Below, piece by piece: positions 41,537 through 53,900 of a stretch of 64,000 nucleotides of DNA (its first letter is position 1; each line of letters starts with the position of its first letter). The notes under the pieces were generated by a model. The model was not told the origin of the DNA and did not search any database. It was given only the letters and a program-made list of their open reading frames with translations. Made by a program: the position numbers and the translations under genes. Source of the DNA: Telopea speciosissima (lineage: Eukaryota; Streptophyta; Magnoliopsida; Proteales; Proteaceae); NCBI RefSeq assembly GCF_018873765.1, contig NC_057922.1, forward strand, positions 14,831,563 to 14,895,562. Direction: 5' to 3'.

Positions 41537-44500
41537 CAATCATAACAGCAAGGTAAAAAAGGTTGTTAAAAGCATAGGCTCCTGTTTTAAAAAAAAGAAA
41601 AAAAATTCTGCGCCTAGTAATTTAGAATCTGTAACCACTTTTCATCCCAAACAATATGTTTAAAGACCACATGCATTATACAGATTAATAAAGCAAGATT
41701 CCAACTTCAAAAATATATACAGATATACAGGGGATTTTCTTATTCACACCCCCTAGGTGTCAAAAAAAAAATTGTAACTTTTACTTTTTTGCTCTTTTAG
41801 AACATACTTTTTTTTCAACGAGGGCAAATATTGTCATTTCGCATAAAATGCATAGCTGCATTAAAATGACTTTCAATTTTTTGAAAACCATTTTTTACCC
41901 TTGCATTAAATAACTTTTGGGAATGAGACAAGGGGAAATTAAAAGGTGTCAAGTTCTAAACACACCTATAGAGGCGTCATTCAGACAATAACATAGTGAT
42001 GTAAATGGCCCCATGTAATGCTATTATTTAATAGTATGGGAGTCGGCCTTGGGGATCTTAATTTGGGATACTCATCAAGGCCCACAGTGTACATGAAACT
42101 CCATGCATATGCTCATGCCTTTTCAGTTTACAAACACCAACACATACATAGAGTTAGCACATACATAAAGATGAGGCAGCAGAAAATTATAAATGTAATT
42201 AATTTGATGAAAAATCAACAAGATCACCTGAAGTCAATCAATTAACTAAGCAAATAATTTGCAAACAAAACTAACTGGGAAGAATTTCATACAATGATTC
42301 CATGTGCGCCTCGGTAATAACTGCTGGTTATAGTCCTGAATCGCTCCTGTCCTGCAGTATCCCACTACAAAAACAACCAAAAGACGAACTTTAAAGGTTA
42401 CATGGGAACATGATCAAGATGATATAATGTTAATTCCAATCAGACTCAGTTCTCTCTCACCGGAAAAAAAAAACGAAATTAACATGAGAATATAACACAG
42501 GTTCGATCTTAGACCAGGAAAATAAACCAGTGGGAGATCAATTGCAACAGGATAGAATATATAAGAATGAACAAAAATCAATAACATAATTTATTTCCTT
42601 TTTTTTTGTTACATATGAAAGCAAATAAAAGGATATGACTTAGGCATCCCACCTAAGCCTCAGTCAGCATCCCACCAACCATGCAAGGCATATCGTCTTG
42701 CAACTGTCTCTCACAGCAAGCCTGGAATACGAATACTAAAGCCTATCTCTTCATTCTTTCTTCTTCTTGTACATTGTCTTGAAGGGATTCATGTATGTAT
42801 AGGCTAACCCAACATTAAATACAATCAACCATACTCACCTCACATTCATAACATAAAATAAGTGAATGCTAGCACTCTCCACTAACATAAAATAAATAAA
42901 TAAATCCACTCACGTAAACCAAACATTCACTTAATAAAATTACACCCACTCACATACACCAAACATCTACCTAACACCCACTCCAATTCTGCATCAGAAT
43001 ATGGAAGTGGTACACCTTTCTTGAAAAATCACTATGGTGACCAATTCTCTCCTCTGAATGAGGAGGTTACCAAGTACTACTAGCAAATTTTTGTTTATCT
43101 TTTATTTTCACGCTACTAACAGTAGGCTAGTAAACACCTCCCTTTTGAGTGAATAACTTGAACTACTAAACTAAATTTAGGACAGACGTTGATTGAGTTG
43201 ACCACACCATAGTACTGCTATGGATCACTGCTAGAAGGAAGCCACATCAGGATTTAAGGTCTAAGGATCAGTATTGGAGGGCAGGTCATTCCTGATCAAT
43301 GATGATCTGAATAATTCACTATTGGAAAACCCAAACAAGTGAGAAATTCTAAAAGTACAACCTGATCAACCTATCCACTAGATATGACAGATAGATCAGT
43401 CCCCTTCGTCACTCACATCAGATGATGCAACGAAAACAATACAAATCTTTATAACCTTGAAGATACATCCTTGTTAATATTAAAAATATGGGAAGTGTTT
43501 CCTGTGGGGGAGCATGGCCCTTGCGCACGCACGGGGAGCATCGGAGCACAAACGGATGCATCAAATGAGGGGTGGGGCGGACATTTTGCCTCTCCTGTGT
43601 CTGGGTGCAGGCACCATTACTTTTGTTCCTTCAGTTTTTAAGACATTATGCATGTCATAGCATAGTAGCCAAAAAAAAAACACACACACAATGTTACAAT
43701 CTTCAGGCAATCTACCATAGAAGACGTAAAACTGCACAAAATGACTGGTCCAGAAAGCAGTACTTTACCATTACTGTGAAGTGGTCAGTACACATCAAAT
43801 TTGCCCGAATCCCCAAGTTTTGAGAAAGAGGCATTTAATAGGAGCTGAAAGTCATTTCTTTCAATCACAAGTTCTGAAAACACGAACCCCAATAGATTCT
43901 AAAAAATATTTGAGGAGATAAAAAGCAGCCATGGCAGGCCAGCATTAGGAAAATTTGTTTCTTAGGCTATCATTTGAATCTCAGAATCTCCATTGACATT
44001 ATGAAAAGTTAGAAGCACTAGACATTGCAGCTACAGTTTATGTGTTAGGTGTTATAATTTACTTTAGGATAATGTCTTTGCGTTTTGAAATGGACTTTTT
44101 TTTTTTTTTGGCTTCACAATTCGCTGTGCCAGATCCATATTTCAGTTCAGTAGGGTGATTTTCTGAGCCTTGAAAAATGGAACCTTTGCTAGGATTCTGA
44201 TAATAAATCGTAGAAGAGAAAAAAAAAATTTAACATATAAAACATCAGATAAAACTTTGTTTCATAATTAACCACACCAACAGACGAAACCGCTAATGCA
44301 ACTATTGAATAATAAAAAGCCCAGTTTTCTAACGCAAATGATAACTGGAAAGTCAAATCACTCACAATTTGCAGCTTGATAGTCTTTCCATCTTGTTCCA
44401 CCGTCCTAATTTTCTGCAGCAAGAAGCCAAAAAGAAAATTTCTCCAAACATTAACCTCATTATATAGTCATCGATATTTTAAAAAAAAAAAATGGATAAG

Positions 44501-44876
44501 AAAAGTAAAACTCACAAAATCAACTCCAATTGTACTGATGTAACTGTCAACATATGAATCATCCTAAAATACAAGAAAATAATCATTTCAAAGGTGGTTA
44601 GAAGCCCTCAAAGTCAAACCCAATACTATTTCTATATCTACAAGATCTACAGAGGAAGCTCTTCGTACTGGGAATTCTAGAACACAACTTACTGCGAATC
44701 TTAGAAGAAGACATGATTTTCCAACAGAAGAGTCTCCGATTAACAGAAGCTTGAATAGATAATCGCTGCCCACAACGAAATATCAAACAGTGGAGCTCAA
44801 AAATTAAACAACAGAAAAAAGAGACAAAAGATGGAAACGGAAGAGAGATCGAAGAATCTTACTATTCAGTGCCCAT
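34687..44876 (-). CDS. RABD1: RABD1-type small GTPase (Rab1 class)
   Basis: Eight exons on the minus strand: 44876-44863, 44765-44693, 44563-44516, 44413-44366, 42364-42293, 40987-40832, 39387-39284 and 34780-34687. All splice in frame (GT-AG) to a 202-residue Rab1 protein. Motifs: [20 protein letters not shown] (P-loop GDSSVGKS, 15-22), [15 protein letters not shown] (switch I), WDTAGQE (62-68), GNKCD (120-124), ETSAK (149-153), and the prenylation end SNCCG. The GDSSVGKS P-loop, [17 protein letters not shown] and [10 protein letters not shown] point to RABD1 rather than RABD2. RABD proteins drive ER-to-Golgi transport. The first exon has only 14 bp, so the ATG must be spliced to find the frame. 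The gene is stretched over 10.2 kb by four introns above 1.3 kb. No defect seen. Confidence 0.94.
35213..35331. repeat. 'CATAGTTGTCA' fold-back element, copy 1
   Basis: Ends CACAGTTGTCAAGGCG and CGCCGTGACAACTATG, with GCCTAGGCG repeats inside. A second copy is at 51591-51718. It lies in the last intron of the RABD1-like gene. Confidence 0.7.
35590..35850 (-). mobile_element. Gypsy (Ty3) retroelement fossil, reverse transcriptase part
   Basis: Read on the minus strand, the segment shows [20 protein letters not shown] followed by GDEAKTTC, the core of a Ty3/Gypsy reverse transcriptase, and upstream [17 protein letters not shown]. It is a short, broken piece of an old element inside the last RABD1 intron. 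The T/A-rich stretch at 35880-36200 may be part of its LTR. No intact ends found. Confidence 0.65.
36880..37020 (+). mobile_element. Gypsy-type retroelement fossil, integrase tail
   Basis: The plus-strand reading [18 protein letters not shown] and nearby residues recall the end of Ty3/Gypsy integrase ('R.f.vGDlVLk...GKL'). Orientation is opposite to the fragment at 35590-35850, so at least two events or a rearrangement are involved. Broken and short; following sequence to about 37700 is not assigned. Confidence 0.4.
37920..38063. repeat. Tandem duplication, 2 x 72 bp
   Basis: Two adjacent 72-bp units starting AAAAACTAAAAAAGTAGCTT and ending GGCATATTCAGGAGAGCTT differ at a single base (CACATCC versus CATATCC). 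The near identity shows a recent duplication within the RABD1 intron. Confidence 0.9.
38455..38960. repeat. Diverged tandem repeat, units of roughly 250 bp
   Basis: The blocks AAAGACATCACTCACACTGC, TTTCATC.TTA..AAAG and AGACATTATCATAG(C/G)C are followed by CGACTGTTG(T)GTCCTCT. They recur in the same order from about 38750 (AAAGATATCACTCAAACTAC, AGACATTATCATAGGC, AGACTGTTGCGCCCTCT). The origin is unknown; a decayed gene piece is possible but no family could be fixed. Confidence 0.45.
41509..41535. repeat. (TA)n microsatellite
   Basis: About thirteen TA units in a RABD1 intron. Confidence 0.85.
43505..43615. repeat. Degenerate repeat related to 16857-17003
   Basis: Carries GAGCATGGCCCTTGCGCACG, CATCAAATGAGGGGTGGGGCGG and CCTGTGTCTGGGTGCAGGC, in the same order as the copy at 21350-21510. 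It lies in a RABD1 intron. Confidence 0.5.
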
Positions 44877-46569
44877 GGTTAGAAGATTTCGATCAGAAAA
44901 AATGCAGAGAGAGGTTCCTTCTTCCTTAGGGTTTGGTTCGGTTTGGTTTAGTTTTGAAGGAAGAAGAAAAGAAGCTTTCCTTCACCTGTTAAGTGTTAAC
45001 AGCTCTCCCACCTCGCTCTCCCACCTCTTATGTTAATTTTCATTATTTAAATAAGGTAGGATGAGATGACAAGGAAAAAAAAGAAGTCTTTTGCTCTACC
45101 CGCGAGATGAAATTACTATTTTGCCATAAATGTTTAGTCAATAAATTTGTAACGGATTCTTAATAAAATTCGGTAAATCGAAGATAAGTTGGTAACTTTA
45201 TCGGGTCGGGTTGTGTTTGTACCACAACTGGTTGAGGTCAGAACCATCTCTTTTGGTATGATTTTTATTTCAATTTCATGAAATCACAAATTGAAATTAT
45301 GGTATTTGGTAAGAAATTCAAATCAATTTCATCTAAAGTAATTGACTACCTATTTCAATATTGAAATTGAAATCAATTTCAAGTTTATTCTACGTTTCAT
45401 TTTAACGAGTCTGAGTTAATAACAGAAGTAAATATATCATTTGACATGTTTAAGAAGAAAATAACGCAAATCACTCTATTTTGATGCGGCCATCGCCATC
45501 ACCATCACCATTGCCGCCGTCGACCATGAATATCAAACATTTCATAATTTTTTAATTTTTTATATATACTTTTTTTCCATCTTAACACTAAAATATATAT
45601 AATATTAAAACAACATAATCTAACCCAAAACAACATTTAATAACAAGCATAGTGTCCCTGCGTTTCGCAAATCTAGCTCTATTAATCAATCGATAAGCTA
45701 CAAAAATCCAAGATCTTTCTCTCTTAATAATAATTACGAAACCAAAAGAGGGAATGAAAGTATTAATATCAAATGGATTAGTAAAACAATTCCTATGGCC
45801 ATTGAAAGGCCTTGCATTGGTCTAACCAATTAACCCAATTTGTTATAGTTTATTTTTGTCAAATTAAAAATGTGGAATGACGTGGATGATATCGTTCTCT
45901 ACAGTGCCATTAGTGTGGCGTGCAACTTCCTCTCAATGATAGCATCATGGAGAACTATCTCCTTAAATTTTCATGTGAAAGTAAATCAATACATACAATG
46001 TAATTTTCATAGTTTTGCTGATGAGTGAGCCCTCCAAAAAAAATTCAAATCCTGATTTGTTCTTTATTAATTGTAATAATGCAAATCCTGATTTGACATG
46101 TGGAAAGGATCTGAGGATTCAACACCTCAATAGTTCATTCCAATAATGCCCATCACATATCCCTCCAGCTACCTCCTTTGAGAACATTTTCTTTTCTACC
46201 CAGTAGATCTTGGAATCTCCCTTTGATTCAAATGATTTGGCCTCGTTAATAGTGTAATTTATCATCCAAATCATACCCTTAATTTCATTTTATCTCACAT
46301 ATGGGTGAAGTTGTGCGGTGCCACATTGTATGTCTTTCCAAGCACATTTTTTTTTGGTGGTAACAGTGATTTTATAATTAGAGGTTTTATATTGTCGGAT
46401 CCTCTCACTCTAAGGAGGGGACCCACATGCTATTCAAAGTTGGTGAGAAGAGTTCATACCCTCTCACGTCTTTGAATATCTCCTATTTTGTTTCTTTTTG
46501 GTAGTATGCTCTTGATATCCGTATTCTTTGTGCTAATAAAATATTTATCTATATATGTTATATTATATC
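44877..46569. other. RABD1 upstream region and intergenic DNA
   Basis: Immediately upstream of the ATG the minus-strand leader is rich in C/T and A/G tracts (44900-44980). Further away there is AATTTCAATTT-rich low-complexity DNA (45240-45400). No gene seen. Confidence 0.45.
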
Positions 46570-46724
46570 ATGGGAAAAAGATCTCTACTTGGTGCTATTT
46601 CGTATGCCCTCTCAAAACACGTGAGATGATGCCTCTGCCTCTGGGTAGATACCTAGGATTGCTCACCCATTGGCCCAGATGTTTGTATAAATACCATGCG
46701 ACTAAGTAGAGATCTCTTGCCCAT
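46570..46724. repeat. Fold-back element with partial tandem second copy
   Basis: Ends ATGGGAAAAAGATCTCTACTT and AAGTAGAGATCTCTTGCCCAT are inverted repeats with two mismatches in 21. The right half (TGCTCACCCATTGGCCCAGA through ATCTCTTGCCCATT) is repeated directly at about 46748-46815 with a few changes, about 88 bp on. Confidence 0.65.
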
Positions 46725-46815
46725 TCATTATGTGTGATACCCAAGCGTGCTCACTCATTGGCCCAGATACTTGTATAAATACCATGCGATTAAGTGAAGA
46801 TCTCTTGCCCATTAT

Positions 46816-47733
46816 GCAATATGATTCCATTCTTTTTTCGGCCCATAGAAAATGATTGGTCCGAGTTTAATTGCAAGTCAATTAAGGGAACACAGAGTAA
46901 TTACCGGATTACAAAGTATCCATTTGTAGGTATTCAAATTTGATCTCCTTCCATACCTCAGAGGTAGCAACTAGTTCATAATCAATGGCTTTATAAGGTC
47001 TTTGACTCTATTGTAGTGGAGTGTTTTTCATGTGCAGGAGAGCAACTGTCAAGCCTTCATTCTTCTCACTTGTATATAAAGGGAAAGAGAGTTATAGGCT
47101 AAGTACGAAGCAACTTTTTTTTCCTTCTCTTTTCCTATGGAGGGAAGAAGAAAAGAGATGTAGGAGAAGATGTTTTCTCTTGTGTTCCTCGTAAATGGGC
47201 TGCGGTGTGATGACGTTCTCTTTGTTAATAGAGGAAATTAATGGTTTTCTGCTTTTCCAATACTTGCGTTTAGTTTTGAAGTGAGAGTGTTGTAATCTTA
47301 TGATTCTACCTTTTTTTGTTGAATTGCTTTATAATACAAGTGGATTTTTCCTCTTAATGTTTGGTAGCTTCTAGCATTGACTAGAGTAGAGAGTAGATAT
47401 TGTAATCTCATTACTGATAATAGTGGAAGTTTTTACTTAATGTCTCATAGTTTTAACCTTTCACCTTAAAAATGTTTTTCACATTAATATTGATGTGTGC
47501 TTTTGTAATTGACTTGATTTGTTTTAGTAGTATTATTTTTTGTACATTTGTTTATCATTGAGTATCTCCATTAATTTGCACATAGGTGAAAAATGATATG
47601 TTGTTTTCCAATATATATGTGGAATTGCGCATGCTTTCATGCCCATATATTTTTTTACAATAATTGGGATTGTGAAATTGTATATTTATTTAGTTTTAAT
47701 AAAATAAGTGTTTCTCATATTACTGATGAATCA
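46816..47733. other. Intergenic, possible old LTR remnant
   Basis: The stretch around 47050-47450 (GTATATAAAGGG, TTGTAATCTCATTACTGATA, ATAGTGGAAG) has the texture of a plant LTR but lacks clear ends or coding parts. No gene seen. Confidence 0.3.
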
Positions 47734-47807
47734 GCTCCCGTAGCTCAGTTGGTTAGAGCGTTGGTCTTATGAGCCGAAGGTCGCGAGTTCGAGCCTCGCC
47801 GGGAGCA
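47734..47807 (+). tRNA. tRNA gene, anticodon UAU by folding (tRNA-Ile)
   Basis: 74 bases fold into a complete cloverleaf: acceptor GCTCCCG/CGGGAGC, D stem GCTC/GAGC, anticodon stem TTGGT/GCCGA (with two G-T pairs), T stem GCGAG/CTCGC, discriminator A and no encoded CCA. The seven-base loop CTTATGA places UAU at 34-36, so the gene should read AUA (isoleucine). Base 37 is G where A is usual for such tRNAs. Internal A and B boxes are present (TAGCTCAGTTGG, AGTTCGAGCCT). A run of five T two bases after the gene is a Pol III terminator. No intron. All stems pair, so it looks functional. Confidence 0.9.
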
Positions 47808-47808
47808 C

Positions 47809-47813
47809 TTTTT
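47809..47813 (+). terminator. Pol III T-run terminator of the tRNA
   Basis: TTTTT begins two bases after the discriminator base; a second T-run follows. Confidence 0.7.
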
Positions 47814-47933
47814 ATTTTTTAATAAATTATTTTTTTTCTTACTAAATTTTAATCTTATTCTAAATATTTCCATTCACACGAATTAATTATGTGATTATTA
47901 TCTTTCCTTTCTCTCATCATCATCGTGGAGCTA

Positions 47934-50900
47934 ATGGAAGTGAACATTATTCAAGAGCTGAAGATCCATTGGTTGAAATCTACGGTTTTTCGTGTTCCTG
48001 CAAACCCTACCACTTATCCTCGCAGGTCTTCAATCTCATTCTGTGAATTTACTGTTCTATTTGTATAGTCTGTTTCTTCCCCGAGCTCTCAACTTTCTCA
48101 TTTGAATTCTCAGGCATCAGCTTTAGCTCGAGATTTTGTTTTATTAATTATGCAGATTGTACTTCAAATTGTTGGAACATAAAAGCAAATCTTTTACTGA
48201 GCGTTTTCGAGGACTTGCAGAGGTATACCATTTATTCCTTTGTCTTAAAAAGCCTTGTTTATTTTTTTTGTTCAAACCTTCATTTGAACTGAGAACATCC
48301 ATGTTTGTTCAAATAGTCTGTAGATTCATAGTTTACTTGAGATGCTAACTGAACTTATGCTTATCCATGGCTACAGAGATGGAAACTTCATGTAAGAAAG
48401 CTTTCAAAGGGTCAAGATTCTGCCAAGCAGTTCTTAATTCATGTCGTCAAAGAGTAATGCATTATGTTATTTTTTTTAATCTCTATATTGGGTACCCACT
48501 ACCCTAGCGGTACTTGTACCCTCGTAGTGAAGATTGAAAATTTTGGATGACATTGACAGGGGGGAAACTTTGACATCAATTTCAAGAACATATGGGATAC
48601 CGATACAGGAAATTGCCGAAGTTAATGCAACAACTCTTGTTGTTGACCTTATTTTCGAAGGACAGTGCCTTAACATTCCTTTCCCTGTATGCAAAGAGAG
48701 TCTAATGGTAGGCTTTCTTTCGATGTATGTTTTAATTTGGTTTATCTTCTTCTTTCATATTTATTGTTTAAGTAAGAATTCAAGTGTTTGTTCACAAAAG
48801 AGGTCTGCATATTGAATTTCAGATTGTCTTGCAGCTCTTTATTGATTTATGATAGTGAGGAAGTTTTGTGAATCTAGATTTTTTTCACTGGTAAATTAGA
48901 AGGATCGATTGGCCCTTTGTTGAAAGAAATTGTGTATATGCTCTACTAAAACTCATTTGATATTTCTAACCAACAAAAAAAAGGAAAAAATCTTTTGCAG
49001 TGGAAATCTTTGAATTCCTTACACTCATAGGGCTATAAGGCTATAATTACCATTTTTTCTTCAGTATGATGTATGTAGTATGGCGATTGGACTGGTGTGG
49101 GGAGGATGAGCTAGGGTGGCTAGGGCCATATGCTGGCCTGAACCCACTTTATTATTGAAGGGACAGGAAGTAGGCACGCCTTTGTCTAGCCCATTCAAAA
49201 TTGTGTAGTTTGTTTGGTTCTCATGAAAATTTAAGATTAATAAGTGATAAACATATTAATTTATAAATGATAGGAGGGCAATCAGGTGGAGTTGCGGTAG
49301 GTTGGGAGAGGGTTATAACACTACCCGACCAGGTCAGGATCCCATGCCCCATTTGCTTACTGGGCTAGAAGACCAAACCAATAACAGCCCTTCTAGTATT
49401 CAGGATGGGTTCAAGCAAGCTAGTCATTGGTCAGGATGGGTTTGGGCAGGCTAGTCGGAATCGTTATCGTCTACGGTTCCCTGACCAGTGCGGTTCCCTA
49501 GTGCCTCTCACAAGAGGGGGGTGGGACCCACCCGGGGCACCTGACCGAACACTCTGCCCAGGTGGGGTCCACCGTCCTCTTGTGAGAGGCACTAGGGAAC
49601 CGCACCGGTCAAGGAACCGCATACGATAAAAATTCAACTAGTCATCGGGTTAAGAATTGATACCTCGGATTTTCTGTACAAATTTCAGTTATATGATTAT
49701 GCTGCCACTTTTATGTTTGTAGTTCTTAAATGTTGTGAGCTTTACAAATTATTTTTATTGAGGAAATCTATGTACCTCATACTTTAATCCCGAGACCAGC
49801 TTACCCACCTGTTCCGACACTTGTCTTCTACCTCTAGCGTTCCCCTTTAGCTAAATATTAACCTGATTGATTGGTTGTATTAATCTAATTTATATTGTCC
49901 ATTTGAATGATAATTCAGGGGGAAAAAAAAAGAAAACCATCATACAGGAAATCCTCCTGAGTAGAAGCCAATGAATAGTACTGGTAATCTGATTACTTCG
50001 AGACTTCCATGGTTAGCCTAAGGCTCTATTGATTGTCTAGAGAATGTGGGAGAGTGTTTGGAAGTGTCAGTAAAGTGCACCTTTTCCCATCTTTCTTGAA
50101 TAGCCAAGTGTTTAATTGTTCAGATAATTTGTGTCTAGTGATTTGCACCTCAAGTAGGCTTGTTACAAAATCACACTAAAATTGGCTGGAATTTGTGAGA
50201 GTATATGAAAGTCAAGAAGTTTGGGCCTATCCCATCCACCCTTTTTTTTCCCACCTTCTTATACTTTCTCAGTTAAAACAAATATTAAAACTGGGATATG
50301 TCTCATTTTCTTCCTTTCTTTTTTTTTTTAATAGGATTTTTCTTATTCACTTCATTTCACTTGTCTTTACTATTCCACATTGTCCAACATTGCACTTGCA
50401 TACACTCTCTTACATTCTTGTGGCATCCAAATACAGCCTAAAAGAATTGAGTGGTGAATCCTCCTTTGGCTTCTGCAAGTCTGTGATTTGTGTGGGTGCT
50501 GGGAACTGTACTCACTCTTTAAGCAATAGAATCTTTAGATACCCTCTTTCATCAAGGATCATTTGGTCCCAGAGTCCCATCCATTTGACCTTGAAAAGGG
50601 CAGCATGTGAAGGCTGAAAGGTTTTGGTGATGCATATTCTCTTATTTTCCTGCAGTTAGTGAACATTATAATGCACTAGGATCTTTGTTTCTGCCAAAGT
50701 TAGATATGCATCACGGAATAAACATTAGTGTTTTTATAAGTCAATATGGAAATGTACTGTTCATCTCCCATTTAATGCTCCCCTTCTCTTCCCTGAAAGA
50801 AGCCTGATTTTCTGATGGTTTAGATTGCTTCAGCTTCTAATAAAGCCACCTTTTGTATTCTTCCCAGGGTTGCACTTGGAAAGGTTGGATACCTAGCTGT

Positions 50901-53900
50901 AAGACTCAGGAGAGATGTCAAAGTGCTCTGAATTTCTTTGGCAGACATGAGGACTACAAGATCTTCACCATGTTATCCTCCAATCAGTTACTCCTTGTAA
51001 GCATGATGTTGCAGTGTAGGAGGTTTTTTTTATTTATTATTTTTTTATTTTTTAAGTTTATACTGTAATCATTAGAGGTTGAGTAATATTTTTTTTTTTC
51101 TCAGTATAATTAAAATGTGCGTCCTCAACAGGCTTGTTTATTTTATATATCAGGTTAAACGGACTGGTTATTTTGTAGTTCTGCTTCCTCTTATAGCATT
51201 TTGCATCAGATGCATTATGGGGGCCTTTCACCTTAGAGTTGACAAAAATTTAAAACATCAAGCTGTTAGTGAATCAGAGGCATATTGCCATGGAACCAGA
51301 ACCATGCGCTGGAAATCTGCATTAAGTGAAATTACTGAACCAGATCCCTTGCATGCTGATTCAAGACAGGATTCTGTTGTAAGTACTCAATGGTTTTTCC
51401 TGCTATCATGTTTTACAACAAAAAATGTGGTATGTCATTATGTATGCTGAAATTCATTAATCTATTAATGTGATTCTTGCTGGTCCGGTCCTAGTATTGA
51501 TTTTGGTATTTTGCTTCTGGATTACACACTCTATAAGATGTTAAAAACCTCCTAGTAGAATCCTGGTTTCCTAAAAAATGGCCTATCAAGCATAGTTGTC
51601 AAGGGATGCCTAGGTGTTGCCTAGGCATCCAGGCGCCCTTTTCTGGAAGGTAGGCTCCTTGTTGGTGTTGCCTTAATTTTTTCCCCTCTTCCAGTGCCTA
51701 GACGCCATGACAACTATGATATCAAGTGCTTCGGTTAAATGTATTTGTATTTAGTTTGATCAATAGAGATAACTTGAGAAACTTCAATGCTATAGAATTT
51801 TTGTAGAGTTTGGTATATGGGTATTTTGCCTCTCCAGTTGTTGTTTCTAGGATCTTAGCTCTAATTTTTGGCAGAAGCACATGGCATCAAGTAAATCAAA
51901 AATTTCAAAATAAAGGGATCTAAATTTGTCCTACCTGTACACCCGTACTAATAACTATGTTAAACCCTGTTTCTTGGAATAGATAAATTATATGGTCATA
52001 TCATGATAGTAGTAAGAAAACTAAGTGTTTGTTTATTGTATTTGATCACTAATATGACCTTCAACTGTATATAGAAAATGTATCACTAATACATCATGCC
52101 ACCAAGCATTTTATATTTAAATGGGCAGTTTTGACCTTTATGAGTTTGAGATTGAGATAGCTGATTCAATTGAGAATAAATGTTATTTTTATGTCACATT
52201 CGATTTTATTAAGGCAGCTACAGTAACACATATGGAGTCCTTCTCAGGTTCCTGCTTGTGCTGGATGATATATAACTTATTAGTGCTTTTAGCATTCACG
52301 GGTAGATTTTATGGAAAATTGTTTATTTGCTATTTGTCGGATGACCTGGAAATGAGGGAGTCTATTTGATGGAAAGTTCTTTTGGTTGGAGAAAGTGGTT
52401 GGCAAAATCAAATTAGTACTATTCTTTTGTTTTGATTTTTGATAGAGTTCAAAGGATTAAACATTTTTTACTTCAAGGTGGAGGGCTATAGCTTTTTGAT
52501 CCAACTTGAATCCCAATACCAATTCTTACATCTTGAGTCTTGACTCTGTATTGGTCTTGTATATGTTTGTACAGGACTCTTTGAGTCATAGTGTGTAATG
52601 CCTAGTGGTATAACTTTAATTGTCATGTGGCTGGCAGTAAGTTCTAATTGCCCAGGACCATATTCTTTCAAACTTATTCCTCTTTACAGTATATTGAGGT
52701 GCATTTGGAAGGGTGGAACTAAACCAATGAATATTGGAAACTCAAATATCTAGAAATTTGTCCGCTCTTGGCAGTTTTGGCTGCCTATTATATTAGAGTT
52801 CAATGGAATTTTGAATGAATGTTTTCAAAGAGACTGGAGATGAATCATATTTTATCACAATTCACAAATGACTTCATTTTGTAGAGACAAAATAAAATCT
52901 TCTGCATTGGGGTGTTGGTATGAGTTCCTGAATTGCATGAAATTTTTGGGCTTTTAGTACTAAGAAAACACTCTCAAACCCTTTTTCATGTTGGAGTTGG
53001 TTTGATGTGTCTTTTAATCTGTAGATTTTTTTCATCCAGTTCATATTTATCTCATAGAGGTTAGAGGCGGCATTTTAATGCGGCTTGGGCAGCATTTTAG
53101 TGCGGCACCCTATGAAGGCACCAGTCGAGTAGTAAGTTAGTAACCACTTTGGGAGCAGGACTTCTCCCCAAATCAGCCTTTTATTTGTCCGCCAGAATGG
53201 ACTGACCAAACCTGTGTCATCATCAACCAAAAACGGTGAGGGCACAGTTGGCCCAACTCACTTAGCTCTTGAAGCAAGGTTCAGAACTTTTGGCAGGTTT
53301 TGACCCTGTCTCCACCACTAATGCGATTGGTTAGTCTGTTTGGTGAACCTAAGTATTGCTAATTGCCAATTTTGGTGCAACTTTTTTCCTGGTTTTGTTA
53401 CGGATTTCCAGTCCTGGCCTACAAATTTTCTGATCATTTGTAACATGTAGGATCCCATTTGAGTAGTGGACAGTGCTTGCTATTCAGCTGTGGACTTCTT
53501 GTTTCTTGCCTGAGTTGCCTCTTTCAGTTGTGAAAGTTGCTTGGAGTTAATGGTGTGCCATTTGGAAGTATTCCAGTTCCATTACCAAGTACCAACAGAG
53601 ATCATTGGTCTGCATCGGTGGACTTTTCCTGTTTAACTGACGAGTTTGGTCCAGGATTTGAGATAGAATATTCCTTTAACTTTCTTGATCACTTTTTTTT
53701 CTTTTTTCTTTTTTTTGTTGTTGTTGTTGTTGTAATATATATATTCTTAAGGTATACAAAAGCTATTATTGAACAAATGTTATGTTTCTCTAGAAATTTA
53801 AAATAGGATTGTATACCATTTAGAAGTTAAAATCTTCCTTTTTGATTAGAATGGCCATCATATATAAAAGATTAGAGGACTACCTCCATATTCTGATGTT

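Noticed and set aside
44588-44786. Separate small GTP-binding protein frame starting MGSDYLFK
   Set aside because: It is exon 2 of the RABD1-like gene read through from its upstream intron; the proper start is the 14-bp exon at 44876-44863.
50195-50617. 140-codon plus-strand frame in a LysM-gene intron
   Set aside because: T-rich hydrophobic translation with no conserved motif; lies fully within an intron supported by exon phases.
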